In this document: positions 26,360-35,820 of the stretch, in pieces
How positions within the stretch are numbered: position 1 is the first letter of the stretch
Layout: the number at the start of each line of letters is the position of its first letter
Assembly: GCA_029098225.1 (NCBI GenBank)
Contig: JAQXNX010000027.1
Coordinates: forward strand, 21,379-85,378
Source of the DNA: Spirochaetales bacterium
GTDB taxonomy: Bacteria; Spirochaetota; Spirochaetia; Treponematales; Treponemataceae
Direction: 5' to 3'
DNA length: 64,000 nt
Notes under the pieces: model-generated
Seen by the model: only the letters and a program-made list of their open reading frames with translations
Database searches by the model: none
Told to the model about the DNA's origin: nothing
Translations under genes and position numbers: made by a program

Positions 26360-27526
26360 ATGGAGAAAAAAATTGTAAACAACTATGGAAGTTTTGACGT
26401 TGTAATGTCAAAAGGAAAAGGTTCAACTCTTTGGGATGTAGACGGTAAAAAGTACATCGATTTTATTGCAGGAATTGGAGTTAACTGTCTTGGCCATAAT
26501 TATAAACCATTAATAAAAGCTATTTCTCGGCAAGCATCTCGTCAGCTTCATATTTCCAACTATTATTTATCTGATGTTGGAATTGATTTTGCTGAAAATC
26601 TTCTAAAGGTAACAGGCTTTGAACGCGGTTATTTTGGAAACTCTGGAGCAGAAGCAAATGAAGCTGCAATTAAACTGGCAAGAAAATATGGCCAGCTGAA
26701 TGGCGGATCAAAAAGAAAAACAATTATTACTCTTGAAAATTCTTTTCATGGAAGAACTCTTGCAACATTAACAGCAACCGGTCAGGAAAAATTTCATCCT
26801 GAATGTTTTGCTCCTTATCCGGAAGGTTTTAAGACAATTAAAGCAAATGATTTTTCTGCTCTGGAAAATGCATTTGATGATACAACCGCAGCACTTTTTA
26901 TTGAAGCAGTTCAGGGTGAAGGCGGTGTAAATATTCTTGATGAAAAATGGGTTAAGGCTGCTGCAGACGCTGCAAGAAAAGCCGGCGCTATTGTTATGGT
27001 AGATGAAGTTCAGACTGGAATAGGAAGAACTGGAACTTTCCTTGCAAGTGATGCGCTTGGAATTAATCCTGAAGTAGTAACACTTGCAAAAGGAATTGCC
27101 GGTGGTATACCAATGGGAGCTTGTCTCTTCCGCGGTAAAGCAGCAAATATTTTTGAAGCTGGAGATCATCAGTCAACCTTTGCCGGTAATCCACTTGCAT
27201 GTGCTGCAGGACTTGTAGTTTTGCAGATTGTTTCAAATCAGGAATTTCTTGACAGAGTAAACAATGCTGGTGATGCAATTCGTGGAGCAGTTTCAAGCTG
27301 GAATAATCCTCTTGTAAAAGATGTTCGCGGAAAAGGCCTTATGATAGGAGTTCAGATTGATTCAAAGGTTAATCCTCTTGATATTAAAAAGAAATGCCTG
27401 GAAAAAGGACTTTGTGTTACAAGCGCAGGAAGCGATGTAATCCGATTCCTGCCACCGTTGAATATTTCTGACAAAGAAATAAATGAAGGTCTTGAGATTT
27501 TTAAGAATGTTCTTGAAAATATCTAA
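26360..27526 (+). CDS. argD: Acetylornithine-type aminotransferase (class III)
   Basis: 388 residues from the ATG at 26360 with GAGG at a 7-base spacing. Class-III PLP aminotransferase: SGAEANEAAIKLARKYG, the SFHGRTLATLTATGQ phrase, the aspartate in VMVDEVQTGIGRTG and the PLP lysine in VTLAKGIAGGIPMGA, with STFAGNPLACAA near residue 275. The pattern fits N-acetylornithine or succinyl-diaminopimelate aminotransferase of the arginine and lysine pathways; 4-aminobutyrate aminotransferase is less likely. No other arginine gene is nearby. Its end overlaps the next reading frame by up to 44 bases. Confidence 0.88.
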   Translation: MEKKIVNNYGSFDVVMSKGKGSTLWDVDGKKYIDFIAGIGVNCLGHNYKPLIKAISRQASRQLHISNYYLSDVGIDFAENLLKVTGFERGYFGNSGAEANEAAIKLARKYGQLNGGSKRKTIITLENSFHGRTLATLTATGQEKFHPECFAPYPEGFKTIKANDFSALENAFDDTTAALFIEAVQGEGGVNILDEKWVKAAADAARKAGAIVMVDEVQTGIGRTGTFLASDALGINPEVVTLAKGIAGGIPMGACLFRGKAANIFEAGDHQSTFAGNPLACAAGLVVLQIVSNQEFLDRVNNAGDAIRGAVSSWNNPLVKDVRGKGLMIGVQIDSKVNPLDIKKKCLEKGLCVTSAGSDVIRFLPPLNISDKEINEGLEIFKNVLENI

Positions 27527-30500
27527 CAAACGACTGTTAGTTAGTGTTGCATTTTTATTACTGCTTGGAAAAATTTTTGCACAGGGAATTCTTGAGCATC
27601 CAAGAAAAGTTTATAAACTTGCAACACAATATTTTGATATCCTGTTTGCAGATGAAAGTTCTCCAACCGCATATCTTCTCGCGCAGAAGGCAGATGAAAT
27701 TTATTTAGAAACAAAAGATGAAAATCCTCTGGATTATGATTTCCGCATGCCGGTAATTATTTCTCCGGATTCACAAATTTTTTCTGTAGAATATACATCT
27801 TCTCCCTATAACCGCATAATTATTTTTGAAGGTACAGGTTTAGATTCAGATGATAAGTTTTTGCTTTATGAATGTTTTAAAAGAGAAGTTGCAATCGCGC
27901 AGCTTCAGTCAATAAGAAGCAAAGGAAGTAAAATAATCGGAAAAATAATGAATAGCTTTACACCGGTTTCTTTAATACATCTTCCTGATTCTTTTTTGCA
28001 GAGTGCCGGTCGAATTTATATTTCTTCTTCTGTTACTGATAAACAGGCACTCCAGCTTTTAACACAGGCAAAAATAGAAAATAAATTCCCTTCGTGGTTT
28101 CAATGTATTTCTAAGCGAGATATTTATCCCGGCAATGATGTTTATATTGCGGCAAATTCTGCTTTTTCGGCGTTTTTAATTCAAACATATGGAATTGAAA
28201 AATATGATTATTTCTGGGAATTATGCGGAGAAATAAATCTTTTATTTATTGGCGGAGTATTTAATAAGGCATACGGAAAATCAATAGCAGATTTATGGAA
28301 GGAATTTGAAGAGTCAATTCCTGTTCCGGAGAATCTTGAACAGATTGCAGCTTATGAAAAATGCGCAGCAACAATTTTTCCAAATGACAAAGAAGCTTCT
28401 TATGATTTTATTATTGCATCTGATTATGGGCTCATCTGGTATGATGAAATAAAAAAAGAAGTTGATTTTTATGATGAGAATTCTGAATATAAAATCCGAG
28501 AGCTTTTGTTTCTTGCTCAGGATGTGACAAAACTTTCTATATCTGATGATCAGAGATATCTTAGTGTTTCTTATAAACAAAACGGTTATAGAAAAAATTT
28601 TGTAAGCTTTAAAACAGAAATTTATGATTTACAGCAGAGATGTTTTCTTAAGCAGGCATACAATCTTACAGATTCAACTATAGTAACTTTGCGTGACGGA
28701 ACTTTTGCAATTGCTGGTTTTACAGAAGAAGAAAATGAAACGGTTCTAAAAATTATAAATATGAAAGAAAACGCAACAGAAGAAGATGTTGTTTTTTCTA
28801 AAGTCTTTTCTTCAGACTGTCTTCCTTCAAATCCTGTAAGTCTTGAAAATGGAATCCTTTATTATTTATTGACTGATAAATCTGTAAAAAAAATAGATGA
28901 TATTAATTCTCAAATTTTATGCTGTGTAAATTATGAAACTGGAGAAGAAACTTACTATTCGCTTCCATACAGAATTTTTAATTTAAAAAAAAATAAAAAA
29001 AATTCACGCAAAAAAAATATACTCACCTTTAATTATTTTGACAGTTCAGTAAGTGCTGTTTCAAAAATTGGTTATATAGAATTTGGAAATAGCGGCCACG
29101 CTGAAGAAAGATTAGAAGTGGCTGAATTTAATACCGGAGTGGCAGATGATATTTCCGATTCCGAAGATGAAATTTTCGATGCGCCAGAAAATATTTTACC
29201 TCCTGCAGATAATACTTTCCGCGAGTCTACAGAAATCTCCTCAGCTGATTTTTATTTTCAAACTGCAGATTTTATTGGCGGTGTAAATTCCTTTTCTTTT
29301 ATGAACGGAAAAATTTATTACTGCTCAAAAAAGTTTTCTTATTGTAAATTGAATGTAATAAATTCTATATATATGCCTTTTGCTAAAACTACGATAGCGG
29401 CATATGCGGATGAAGAATTAAATTTACTCGCTGTTAATATAGAAGAACCGGAGCATTTATTTATAAATGTAGAAAAAAATCCAGAAACAAAAAAGAAAAC
29501 TCTTGGAGAATATCAGCTTGGAACTTATGTTCCCTTTGCTTATTTTTTTCCGCCTTCCGTGATTCCTCTTGTTGCAATAAAAGAAATTTCTTTAGATTCT
29601 GGAGTAACTCTGGCACCTGCAATCGGCTTAACCTTACGTACCGGTGCAGACCCTTTTGATAATACTCGGGTTACACTTTCTACAAGTGCAGGACTTGCCA
29701 ATTTAAGTTATCAGAAAATCTTTACAAAGAAATTTACTGAATACACGGATTTTTCCAGCAATTCTATACGCGATATAGTAGATATTAATAATTCACAAAA
29801 GAAAAATATTTCCGCAGTTGCATATATCGAAAATTTTTCTACACCAATTGATATAAGGCTGGCTTCATCTTTCAGATTCAGTACAAAAGGTGAATATGAC
29901 TTTCTGGCACTGGCAGGAACTTCCTGGACTATTCCATTCAGAATGAATTTCCGAAATCTTACAATTGGAATTAATGGTTATTATTCTGCTTCTACTGATT
30001 ATTATGATCCAACGCTTACTTATTATAATCCTCCAAAACAAGACTGGCCTTCATTCGATCAGGCTTATCAGGTTGCTCTTGTCTGGACAGGTATTGAATA
30101 TTCAAACATCCATCAATATGGAATTTCCAAATATGAACAGCGTGGACTTTCTGTGGGCGCAAAGCTTTATTCATTCTGGGATATTAACGAAATCAGACTT
30201 TTAAAGGCTTATAAGGCTGAACTTGAAAAGCAGCTGCAGGAAGAAGAAAGTGAAAAGAAAAAAAATCAGGCACAGGGAAATTCCGGTGGTGGAGAAAATC
30301 CTGGAACTCAACCTGAAAATAAATCAGAGCAGGAAGTTTTGAATTCTTCTGAATATAATTTAACTCAGGCACAGATAGACGAAATTTACAATCAGAAAAT
30401 GCTTGATATAAGTCAGTTTAATTTAAGCCTTTATGCTGATATAAAAATTCCCCGGCTAACTCCATTAAAAATGCATAGTGGCTGGGTATTGAGCGTGCCA

Positions 30501-30887
30501 ACTTCAATTCATGCAGAATTTTTAAAGGAAAATGGAAATGCATTGAATGTCTGCATTGAATCTCTGCTTATAGGTAAAGAAATTCAAAATGGAATTCCGT
30601 TTACTCAGATTTTCTTTTATCGTTCCGGATTAAAATTCGGCTACGATTTTAATTTAAACTATGACACGTCAAAAGTTCAGCTTCCTGATATACGAAGGAA
30701 AAATTATATCGGAACTCTTTTAGCAAATACTTATGTAAGCGACAGTTTATATCTTCTTCTTGATATGGATTTTTCTTCTCCAATCGGCGTAATTTCTAAG
30801 ATACAGTTTAGTGGCTCTGCCAAGTTTGAATTTTTCCCGCGAACCGCTGCTTATAAACTCGGTCTGGTTTTAAATGCGCATTTTTAA
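27483..30887 (+). CDS. Very large exported protein with possible C-terminal outer-membrane barrel
   Basis: 1134 residues from 27483; an ATG at 27507 is an alternative start that places the hydrophobic signal (LLVSVAFLLLLGKIFAQG) closer to the N terminus. Both starts lie inside argD, implying coupled translation. Residues about 50-300 resemble a peptidase-MA-like fold (SLIHLPDSFLQSAGRIY, YGKSIADLWKEFEESI) but no HExxH metal site is visible. Residues 300-650 look like repeated beta-propeller strands. Residues about 700-1134 are strand-rich and end in LVLNAHF, compatible with a barrel. A low-complexity stretch (KKKNQAQGNSGGGENPGTQP) lies near residue 930. Function unknown. Confidence 0.7.
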   Translation: MKVLRFLRMFLKISNKRLLVSVAFLLLLGKIFAQGILEHPRKVYKLATQYFDILFADESSPTAYLLAQKADEIYLETKDENPLDYDFRMPVIISPDSQIFSVEYTSSPYNRIIIFEGTGLDSDDKFLLYECFKREVAIAQLQSIRSKGSKIIGKIMNSFTPVSLIHLPDSFLQSAGRIYISSSVTDKQALQLLTQAKIENKFPSWFQCISKRDIYPGNDVYIAANSAFSAFLIQTYGIEKYDYFWELCGEINLLFIGGVFNKAYGKSIADLWKEFEESIPVPENLEQIAAYEKCAATIFPNDKEASYDFIIASDYGLIWYDEIKKEVDFYDENSEYKIRELLFLAQDVTKLSISDDQRYLSVSYKQNGYRKNFVSFKTEIYDLQQRCFLKQAYNLTDSTIVTLRDGTFAIAGFTEEENETVLKIINMKENATEEDVVFSKVFSSDCLPSNPVSLENGILYYLLTDKSVKKIDDINSQILCCVNYETGEETYYSLPYRIFNLKKNKKNSRKKNILTFNYFDSSVSAVSKIGYIEFGNSGHAEERLEVAEFNTGVADDISDSEDEIFDAPENILPPADNTFRESTEISSADFYFQTADFIGGVNSFSFMNGKIYYCSKKFSYCKLNVINSIYMPFAKTTIAAYADEELNLLAVNIEEPEHLFINVEKNPETKKKTLGEYQLGTYVPFAYFFPPSVIPLVAIKEISLDSGVTLAPAIGLTLRTGADPFDNTRVTLSTSAGLANLSYQKIFTKKFTEYTDFSSNSIRDIVDINNSQKKNISAVAYIENFSTPIDIRLASSFRFSTKGEYDFLALAGTSWTIPFRMNFRNLTIGINGYYSASTDYYDPTLTYYNPPKQDWPSFDQAYQVALVWTGIEYSNIHQYGISKYEQRGLSVGAKLYSFWDINEIRLLKAYKAELEKQLQEEESEKKKNQAQGNSGGGENPGTQPENKSEQEVLNSSEYNLTQAQIDEIYNQKMLDISQFNLSLYADIKIPRLTPLKMHSGWVLSVPTSIHAEFLKENGNALNVCIESLLIGKEIQNGIPFTQIFFYRSGLKFGYDFNLNYDTSKVQLPDIRRKNYIGTLLANTYVSDSLYLLLDMDFSSPIGVISKIQFSGSAKFEFFPRTAAYKLGLVLNAHF

Positions 30888-31322
30888 TTTTTTGTTATTG
30901 TGCTTTTTTTTTTAAATTTTTTTTATTATATTTTATTATATGGATTAATTTCATCCATGCGCGACCGCTACCGCGGAGGTTATGAGGAGTATGCAAAAAA
31001 TACATCCCTGTATTTTTTGCAACTGCAGTTTTTCCTTTCGGAAAAAGCTGCGATTCGCTGCCTCCATGCAGCGCCGCTACCGCGGAGGTTATAAGGAGTA
31101 TGCAAAAAATACGTCCCTGTATTTTTTGCAACTGCAGTTTTTCCTTCGGAAAAAGCTGCGATTCGCTGCCTCCATGCAGCGCCGCTACCGCGGAGGTTTA
31201 TAAGGAGTATGCAAAAAATACGTCCCTGTATTTTTTGCAACTGCAGTTTTTCCTTTCGGAAAAAGCTGCTTATTTCGCGCATCCATGCGCGACCGCTACC
31301 GCGGAGGTTTAAGGAGTAAAAA
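30888..31322 (+). repeat. 109-bp tandem repeat array with hairpins and ribosome-binding-site-like units
   Basis: This 435-base gap holds an AT-rich start (10 T then 8 T near 30904-30923) followed by repeats. CCGCTACCGCGGAGGTT starts at 30965, 31074, 31182 and 31293 (offsets 109, 108, 111). Each full unit contains AAGGAG or GAGGAG followed by ATG, then GCAAAAAATAC/GTATTTTTTGC (6-base loop), TTTTTCC/GGAAAAA and CGCTGC/GCAGCG. The fourth, partial unit supplies the ribosome-binding site of the ABC ATPase gene at 31323. Units differ by single bases and one deletion, so no common frame is kept. Confidence 0.85.
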
Positions 31323-32318
31323 ATGATTGAATTATCTAATGTTTTTCGTGATTTTGGAAATTTCCGTGCTGTAAATGACATTAGTTTTTCTATTCCTACA
31401 GGACAAATTGTTGGATTGCTTGGTCCAAATGGTGCCGGAAAAACTACTACAATGCGAATGATTTCTGGATTTATTGAGCCAACATCAGGAACCATTAAAA
31501 TTGATGGTGTTGATATTCATGAAAATCCTGTTGAAGCAAAGAAAAAAATTGGTTATATGCCTGAATCTGCACCGCTTTATCAGGATATGATTGTAGAAGA
31601 TTATCTTAATTATATTGCAGAAATTCATAACGAAGATGCATCTGTAAAGGTTCCTCAGCTTTGCGAGGAGTGCGGACTTAAAGAAGTAATGAGCAAAAAT
31701 ATTTCTGAGCTTTCTCGCGGTAACCGACAGAGAGTTGCTCTTGCGCATGCATTAATGCACGATCCAGAAATTCTTATACTCGATGAACCAACCAGCGGAC
31801 TTGATCCTAATCAGGTAGAAGATGTTCGTGCAATTATCCGTGAAATAGGAAAAACCAGAACGGTAATTGTTTCTACACATATTTTGAGTGAAGTTGAAAC
31901 CTTATGCAGCCGTGCAATCATTATTTCTGGCGGAAGACTGGTTGCAGATAGTTCTATAGAAGAATTGAAGAACAGCATTAAAAAGCAGTCTTCAGTTTTT
32001 GTTACCCTTAGATGCTCAGATAAAAACGAATTTTCTGCAATTGAAGCAATTGCAGAAAAAATTGATGGCGTTGTAAAGGCTGTATGTTCTCCTTTAGAAA
32101 ATGATTTATGCAGGCTTGAACTTTCTGTAAAGGAAAATTTTGAAGTTCGTCCAAAGCTTGTAAAAGCGCTTGTAGAAAAGAATTATGATTTGTATGAAAT
32201 TTCAATTAGCGAAAATTCTCTTGAAGATGTATTCCATGAATTAACCTCGGGAAGTTCGGCTGAAAGTTCATCTTCAAACGAAAATTCCGCAGCAGAAAAA
32301 AATACATCAGAAAATTAG
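31323..32318 (+). CDS. ABC transporter ATPase, GldA-like
   Basis: 331 residues; its ribosome-binding site AAGGAG comes from the last unit of the upstream repeat. Walker A is GLLGPNGAGKTTTMRM, signature LSRGNRQRVALAHAL and Walker B ILILDEPTSGLDPNQ with a following STHILSE switch. The ABC domain runs to about residue 230 and a C-terminal domain typical of ABC-2/NatA-type ATPases follows, ending in a Ser/Asn/Glu-rich tail. It powers the permease encoded 10 bases downstream. In spirochaetes this gene set (with GldF-, GldG- and DUF4340-like partners) is conserved, but gliding is not implied. Confidence 0.9.
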   Translation: MIELSNVFRDFGNFRAVNDISFSIPTGQIVGLLGPNGAGKTTTMRMISGFIEPTSGTIKIDGVDIHENPVEAKKKIGYMPESAPLYQDMIVEDYLNYIAEIHNEDASVKVPQLCEECGLKEVMSKNISELSRGNRQRVALAHALMHDPEILILDEPTSGLDPNQVEDVRAIIREIGKTRTVIVSTHILSEVETLCSRAIIISGGRLVADSSIEELKNSIKKQSSVFVTLRCSDKNEFSAIEAIAEKIDGVVKAVCSPLENDLCRLELSVKENFEVRPKLVKALVEKNYDLYEISISENSLEDVFHELTSGSSAESSSSNENSAAEKNTSEN

Positions 32319-32327
32319 GAGATAAAA

Positions 32328-33053
32328 ATGAAAAATAATAAATGTAAAAATGCTTCTATTATAATTATGAAGCGTGAATTAAAATCATATTTTTCCAGTC
32401 CTATTGCTTATTTTGTAACAGGATTATTTCTTCTGGTTGCAGGTCTTTTCTTTTTTACTCCATTTTTCCTTCAGAATAGGGCAGAGCTGAGGGCTTTATT
32501 TGCCTATTTCCCGATTTTTCTGGGAATCTTTATTCCAGCAGTAACAATGAGAAACTTTGCCGAGGAAAGAAGAATTGGTTCAATGGAAACTTTAATGACT
32601 CTTCCGGTTACAGAATTTCAGGTAACTCTTGGAAAATATCTTGCAAGTTTTATTTCTTCACTCGTAATGATTGTGCCAACGCTTTTATATCTTATTCCGG
32701 TAGAGGTTTTCGGCTCTCCTGATTACGGTCCTATAATCGGCGGATACCTTGGTGCAATTTTCTTATGCGCTTGTTTTTCTGCAATCGGGTTGTTTTCTTC
32801 TTCAATTACAAAAAATCAGATAATCGCATATTTTGTCGGCGGATTTATTTGTCTTGCTCTTGCATTAGTTCATATTTTCTTTGTATTTCTTCCGGCTCCT
32901 GCTATTAAATTTTTTACATTTATTTCTGCCAACGCACATTTTGAATCAATTTCGCGCGGCATTTTAGATTCCAGAGATTTCATATATTTTATTTCTCTGG
33001 CAGTTTTATTCTTTTTAATGACAGTTCGTCATGAAGAGAATCAGAAAAAGTAG
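32328..33053 (+). CDS. ABC-2 type permease, GldF-like
   Basis: 241 residues with six membrane segments (FVTGLFLLVAGLFFF, ALFAYFPIFLGIFIPAV, SFISSLVMIVPTLLYL and others). The phrase MRNFAEERRIGSMETLMTLPVT is characteristic of GldF/ABC-2 subunits. AGGAG precedes the ATG. It is the membrane partner of the ATPase just upstream and of the GldG-like protein just downstream, all co-oriented with gaps of about 10 bases. Confidence 0.9.
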   Translation: MKNNKCKNASIIIMKRELKSYFSSPIAYFVTGLFLLVAGLFFFTPFFLQNRAELRALFAYFPIFLGIFIPAVTMRNFAEERRIGSMETLMTLPVTEFQVTLGKYLASFISSLVMIVPTLLYLIPVEVFGSPDYGPIIGGYLGAIFLCACFSAIGLFSSSITKNQIIAYFVGGFICLALALVHIFFVFLPAPAIKFFTFISANAHFESISRGILDSRDFIYFISLAVLFFLMTVRHEENQKK

Positions 33054-33063
33054 GTGGTGAATT

Positions 33064-35151
33064 ATGAAGAAATTAATAAACTGGTTTAAAAGTTCAAAAA
33101 GCGATTTTGTATTATTTGTTATTTTTCTGGTATTAATTAATCTTTTAAGCTTCAGCTTTTATAAAAGAATTGATTTAACAAAATCAAAATCTTATTCTCT
33201 TTCTAAAGCAAGCAAGGAACTTGTAAATAATCTGGAACAGCCACTTTCTGTTTATTCGTTCTTCGACAGTAATCTTCCAGAAGCTTATAATGCCATAGCT
33301 CAGTATGTTGAAGATCTTTTAACAGAATATGAAGGCGCTGCAAAAAAGAATTTTAATGTGTATAAAATGAATACTTCAAAACCTCAGAATGCAAAGCTTG
33401 CAGATGATTTTGGTCTTATGCAGGTACAGATTCAGGAAGTTAAAAGTAAGGAAGTTGGATTTAAGCAGGGGTATATGGGAATTGCCATTACTTACGGAGA
33501 TTCTGTAGAAATTATAAATCCTATTTCTTCAACAGACGGTTTTGAATATCTTCTTTCTTCCAAAATTTCAAAGATTATAAGTACAAGCGATACTCTTGCT
33601 GGGCTTCCAAAAAATGATCATATAGAATTAAAGCTTTACTTTTCAGATATTCTTAAAAACTGGGGAATTTCTGGGGCAGATGAAATTGAAAAAAATACCC
33701 GCTCAGCATACAAGGCTGTAAATAAACGGGCATCGGGCAGAATTGATTTTACAATAGAAAATAATGTTTCAGATTCAGTTCTGTTGGATGCAGAAAAATA
33801 TGGTTTGCAGATGGTTAGAATTCAGAATGACGATGGAAGTATAACAACAGCTGTTCTTGGCCTTGTGCTTATTCATAATGACGATTTTTATTCACTTCCT
33901 GTGCAGATTGAAAATATGCTTTTCAGCTATGCAATTTCCGGAATTGATGATTTAGAAAATTCTATTACAGAAGGCTTGCAGAGTCTTCTTTCTAATGTAA
34001 CTTATGTAGGCTACATTACCGGTCATGATGAGCTTGCGCTTAAAGATGATTCAAATTCTGGCGGAATGACTTCGGCTGTAAACTTCAGTAATCTTGTTTC
34101 AGAAAAATATCAGTTTGTAGAAATGGATCTTTCTGAGGAAGATATTCCGGCCGGCATGAATTGTATTGTAATAAACGGTCCTAAATCTGAATTCCTGGAT
34201 AAAGAACTTTACAAGATTGATCAGTTTATTCTTCGCGGTGGAAACGTTGTTTTCTTTGTAGATGGAATGCTCGAAAATCAGATGGCAATGTATTACGGCG
34301 GCGAAAGTTTTGAAAAGAACGAAAGTAATATTATAAAGCTCCTGGAAGCTTATGGAATTAAAATTCAGAATGATATTGTTTTTGACAAAAACTGTTATAC
34401 AGCAAAGAATCAGAATTATGGAATGCTAAATTATTACTGGGCTCCAAATCTTCAAAAAGATCAGCTTTCTCAAAGCAGTGTAATTACAAAAAATCTTGGT
34501 TATGTTTTAATGCTTCAGAATAGTTCAATAGATGCTTCTGCTGCTATAGAAGACAAAAATATAAATCTTTCTGTTCTTGCAAAAACTTCGGAAGATTCAT
34601 GGACCGCATCTGAAAATCTTTATTTGAATCCACTTACTATGTCGGTCCCAGATAATAAAGATGAACTTCATTCAAGCGTACTTGCTGTTCTTGCCGAAGG
34701 GAAATTCAACAGTTATTTTGAATCTGCTCCAGAATTTGATGAGCCGGGAGAAGCTTCTGGTAATTCAGAAGTGAATAATAAACTTCAGACTTCTAAGCAT
34801 ATTGCAAAGAGTATAGCTAACGGAAAACTTTTTGTAACTGGTTCTTCACAAATTACAACAGGACAGGTAATTGATGAAGCTGGAAATACACCAGTTGCAA
34901 TGCTTTTACTTAACGTTATTGATTATATGAACGGTAACCAGGATTTATGTATTATGAGAACAAAGGGACTCTCTGCAAATGTTCTTACAATAAAATCTAA
35001 GGCTGCTGCAAACTTCTGGCAATATTTCTGTGAGTTTGGAATTCTTGTTCTTATATTTGTCTGCTGGCTGATTGTATGGAGAATTCGTGTGAACCGAAGA
35101 AAGCAGATAAACAAAAAATACAATCCAAACGATGCGCGATTAATTAAATAA
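33064..35151 (+). CDS. GldG-like ABC-system auxiliary protein
   Basis: 695 residues. A membrane helix lies near residues 17-34 (LFVIFLVLINLLSFSF) and another near the C terminus (ANFWQYFCEFGILVLIFVCWLI), flanking a large exported domain typical of the GldG/PF09822 family (RIDLTKSKSYSLSKASKELV start, VVFFVDGMLENQMAMYYGG near residue 400). AGGTGG precedes the ATG. It probably acts with the ATPase and permease as an exporter or envelope assembly complex; substrate unknown. Confidence 0.8.
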   Translation: MKKLINWFKSSKSDFVLFVIFLVLINLLSFSFYKRIDLTKSKSYSLSKASKELVNNLEQPLSVYSFFDSNLPEAYNAIAQYVEDLLTEYEGAAKKNFNVYKMNTSKPQNAKLADDFGLMQVQIQEVKSKEVGFKQGYMGIAITYGDSVEIINPISSTDGFEYLLSSKISKIISTSDTLAGLPKNDHIELKLYFSDILKNWGISGADEIEKNTRSAYKAVNKRASGRIDFTIENNVSDSVLLDAEKYGLQMVRIQNDDGSITTAVLGLVLIHNDDFYSLPVQIENMLFSYAISGIDDLENSITEGLQSLLSNVTYVGYITGHDELALKDDSNSGGMTSAVNFSNLVSEKYQFVEMDLSEEDIPAGMNCIVINGPKSEFLDKELYKIDQFILRGGNVVFFVDGMLENQMAMYYGGESFEKNESNIIKLLEAYGIKIQNDIVFDKNCYTAKNQNYGMLNYYWAPNLQKDQLSQSSVITKNLGYVLMLQNSSIDASAAIEDKNINLSVLAKTSEDSWTASENLYLNPLTMSVPDNKDELHSSVLAVLAEGKFNSYFESAPEFDEPGEASGNSEVNNKLQTSKHIAKSIANGKLFVTGSSQITTGQVIDEAGNTPVAMLLLNVIDYMNGNQDLCIMRTKGLSANVLTIKSKAAANFWQYFCEFGILVLIFVCWLIVWRIRVNRRKQINKKYNPNDARLIK

Positions 35152-35164
35152 TGGAGATGCGACT

Positions 35165-35755
35165 ATGAAACCTAGAAAACTTATATTAATTATTGCCGAT
35201 TTAATTCTGCTTGCTGTGTTAATTATTAATTTAATTATTTCTTCAAAAAGCAGTATAAAGAATTTTGAAATTAAAGAAGACATTAATTCTATATTAATTA
35301 CAAAAGCGGATGGGGAAATTTCTCTTACCAAAAATGGCGAAGATTGGTTTGTAGGAAACGAAAATCTTCCTGCTGAAAATTATTCTGTTGAAAATCTTGT
35401 AGAGGCAGTTTCTTCAATTAAAGTTCTGGATAAGGTTGCTTCTTTATCTGAATACACAAAAGAAACCTATGAATTTACAGATAATAATTCCATTACAGTT
35501 CTTGTAAAAAATAATGATAAGGTTTTAAGAAAAATTGTACTTGGAAAAAAATCTACAGTTTACAGTCAGACCTTCATTACTTTAGACGACAAAAATGACA
35601 TTTATCTTTCTACAGGTTCATTAAGAAGTAAATTTGAGATTACAGAAAATGATTTAATTAAGGCAGAGCCTGAACCTGAACAGCAGCCGGAAGCATCTTC
35701 AGAAGCAGACAATTCTATTGAAGATTCTCTGGAAGAACCTTCAATAGAATTGTAA
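35165..35755 (+). CDS. DUF4340-like membrane-anchored protein
   Basis: 196 residues: an N-terminal membrane helix (LILIIADLILLAVLIINLII), then an extracytoplasmic beta-rich domain whose ITKADGEISLTKNGEDWFVG phrase is typical of DUF4340, and a Pro/Glu/Ser-rich tail (PEPEQQPEASSEADNS). GGAG precedes the ATG. DUF4340 proteins commonly sit next to GldG-like proteins, as here, and probably contact them in the periplasm. Confidence 0.7.
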   Translation: MKPRKLILIIADLILLAVLIINLIISSKSSIKNFEIKEDINSILITKADGEISLTKNGEDWFVGNENLPAENYSVENLVEAVSSIKVLDKVASLSEYTKETYEFTDNNSITVLVKNNDKVLRKIVLGKKSTVYSQTFITLDDKNDIYLSTGSLRSKFEITENDLIKAEPEPEQQPEASSEADNSIEDSLEEPSIEL

Positions 35756-35759
35756 ATTT

Positions 35760-35807
35760 CGCGCATCCGTGCGTGTCCACCAGCAAGTGTGTCCACCAGC
35801 ATGCGCG
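35760..35807. repeat. Inverted and direct repeats before pth
   Basis: CGCGCAT (35760-35766) pairs with ATGCGCG (35801-35807), and inside them GTGTCCACCAGCA occurs twice with a 16-base period (35773 and 35789). The CGCGCATCC phrase also occurs in the repeats before the GldA-like gene, so the two leaders share a sequence family. Confidence 0.6.
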
Positions 35808-35820
35808 GCAGGAGTATGAA

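Noticed and set aside
30955..31322. CRISPR array
   Set aside because: Repeat units of about 109 bases with no unique spacers and internal hairpins do not fit CRISPR.
30900..31495. Overlapping open frames on both strands in the 109-bp repeat array
   Set aside because: They are translated copies of the tandem repeat; unit-to-unit indels shift the frame and there is no independent coding signal.
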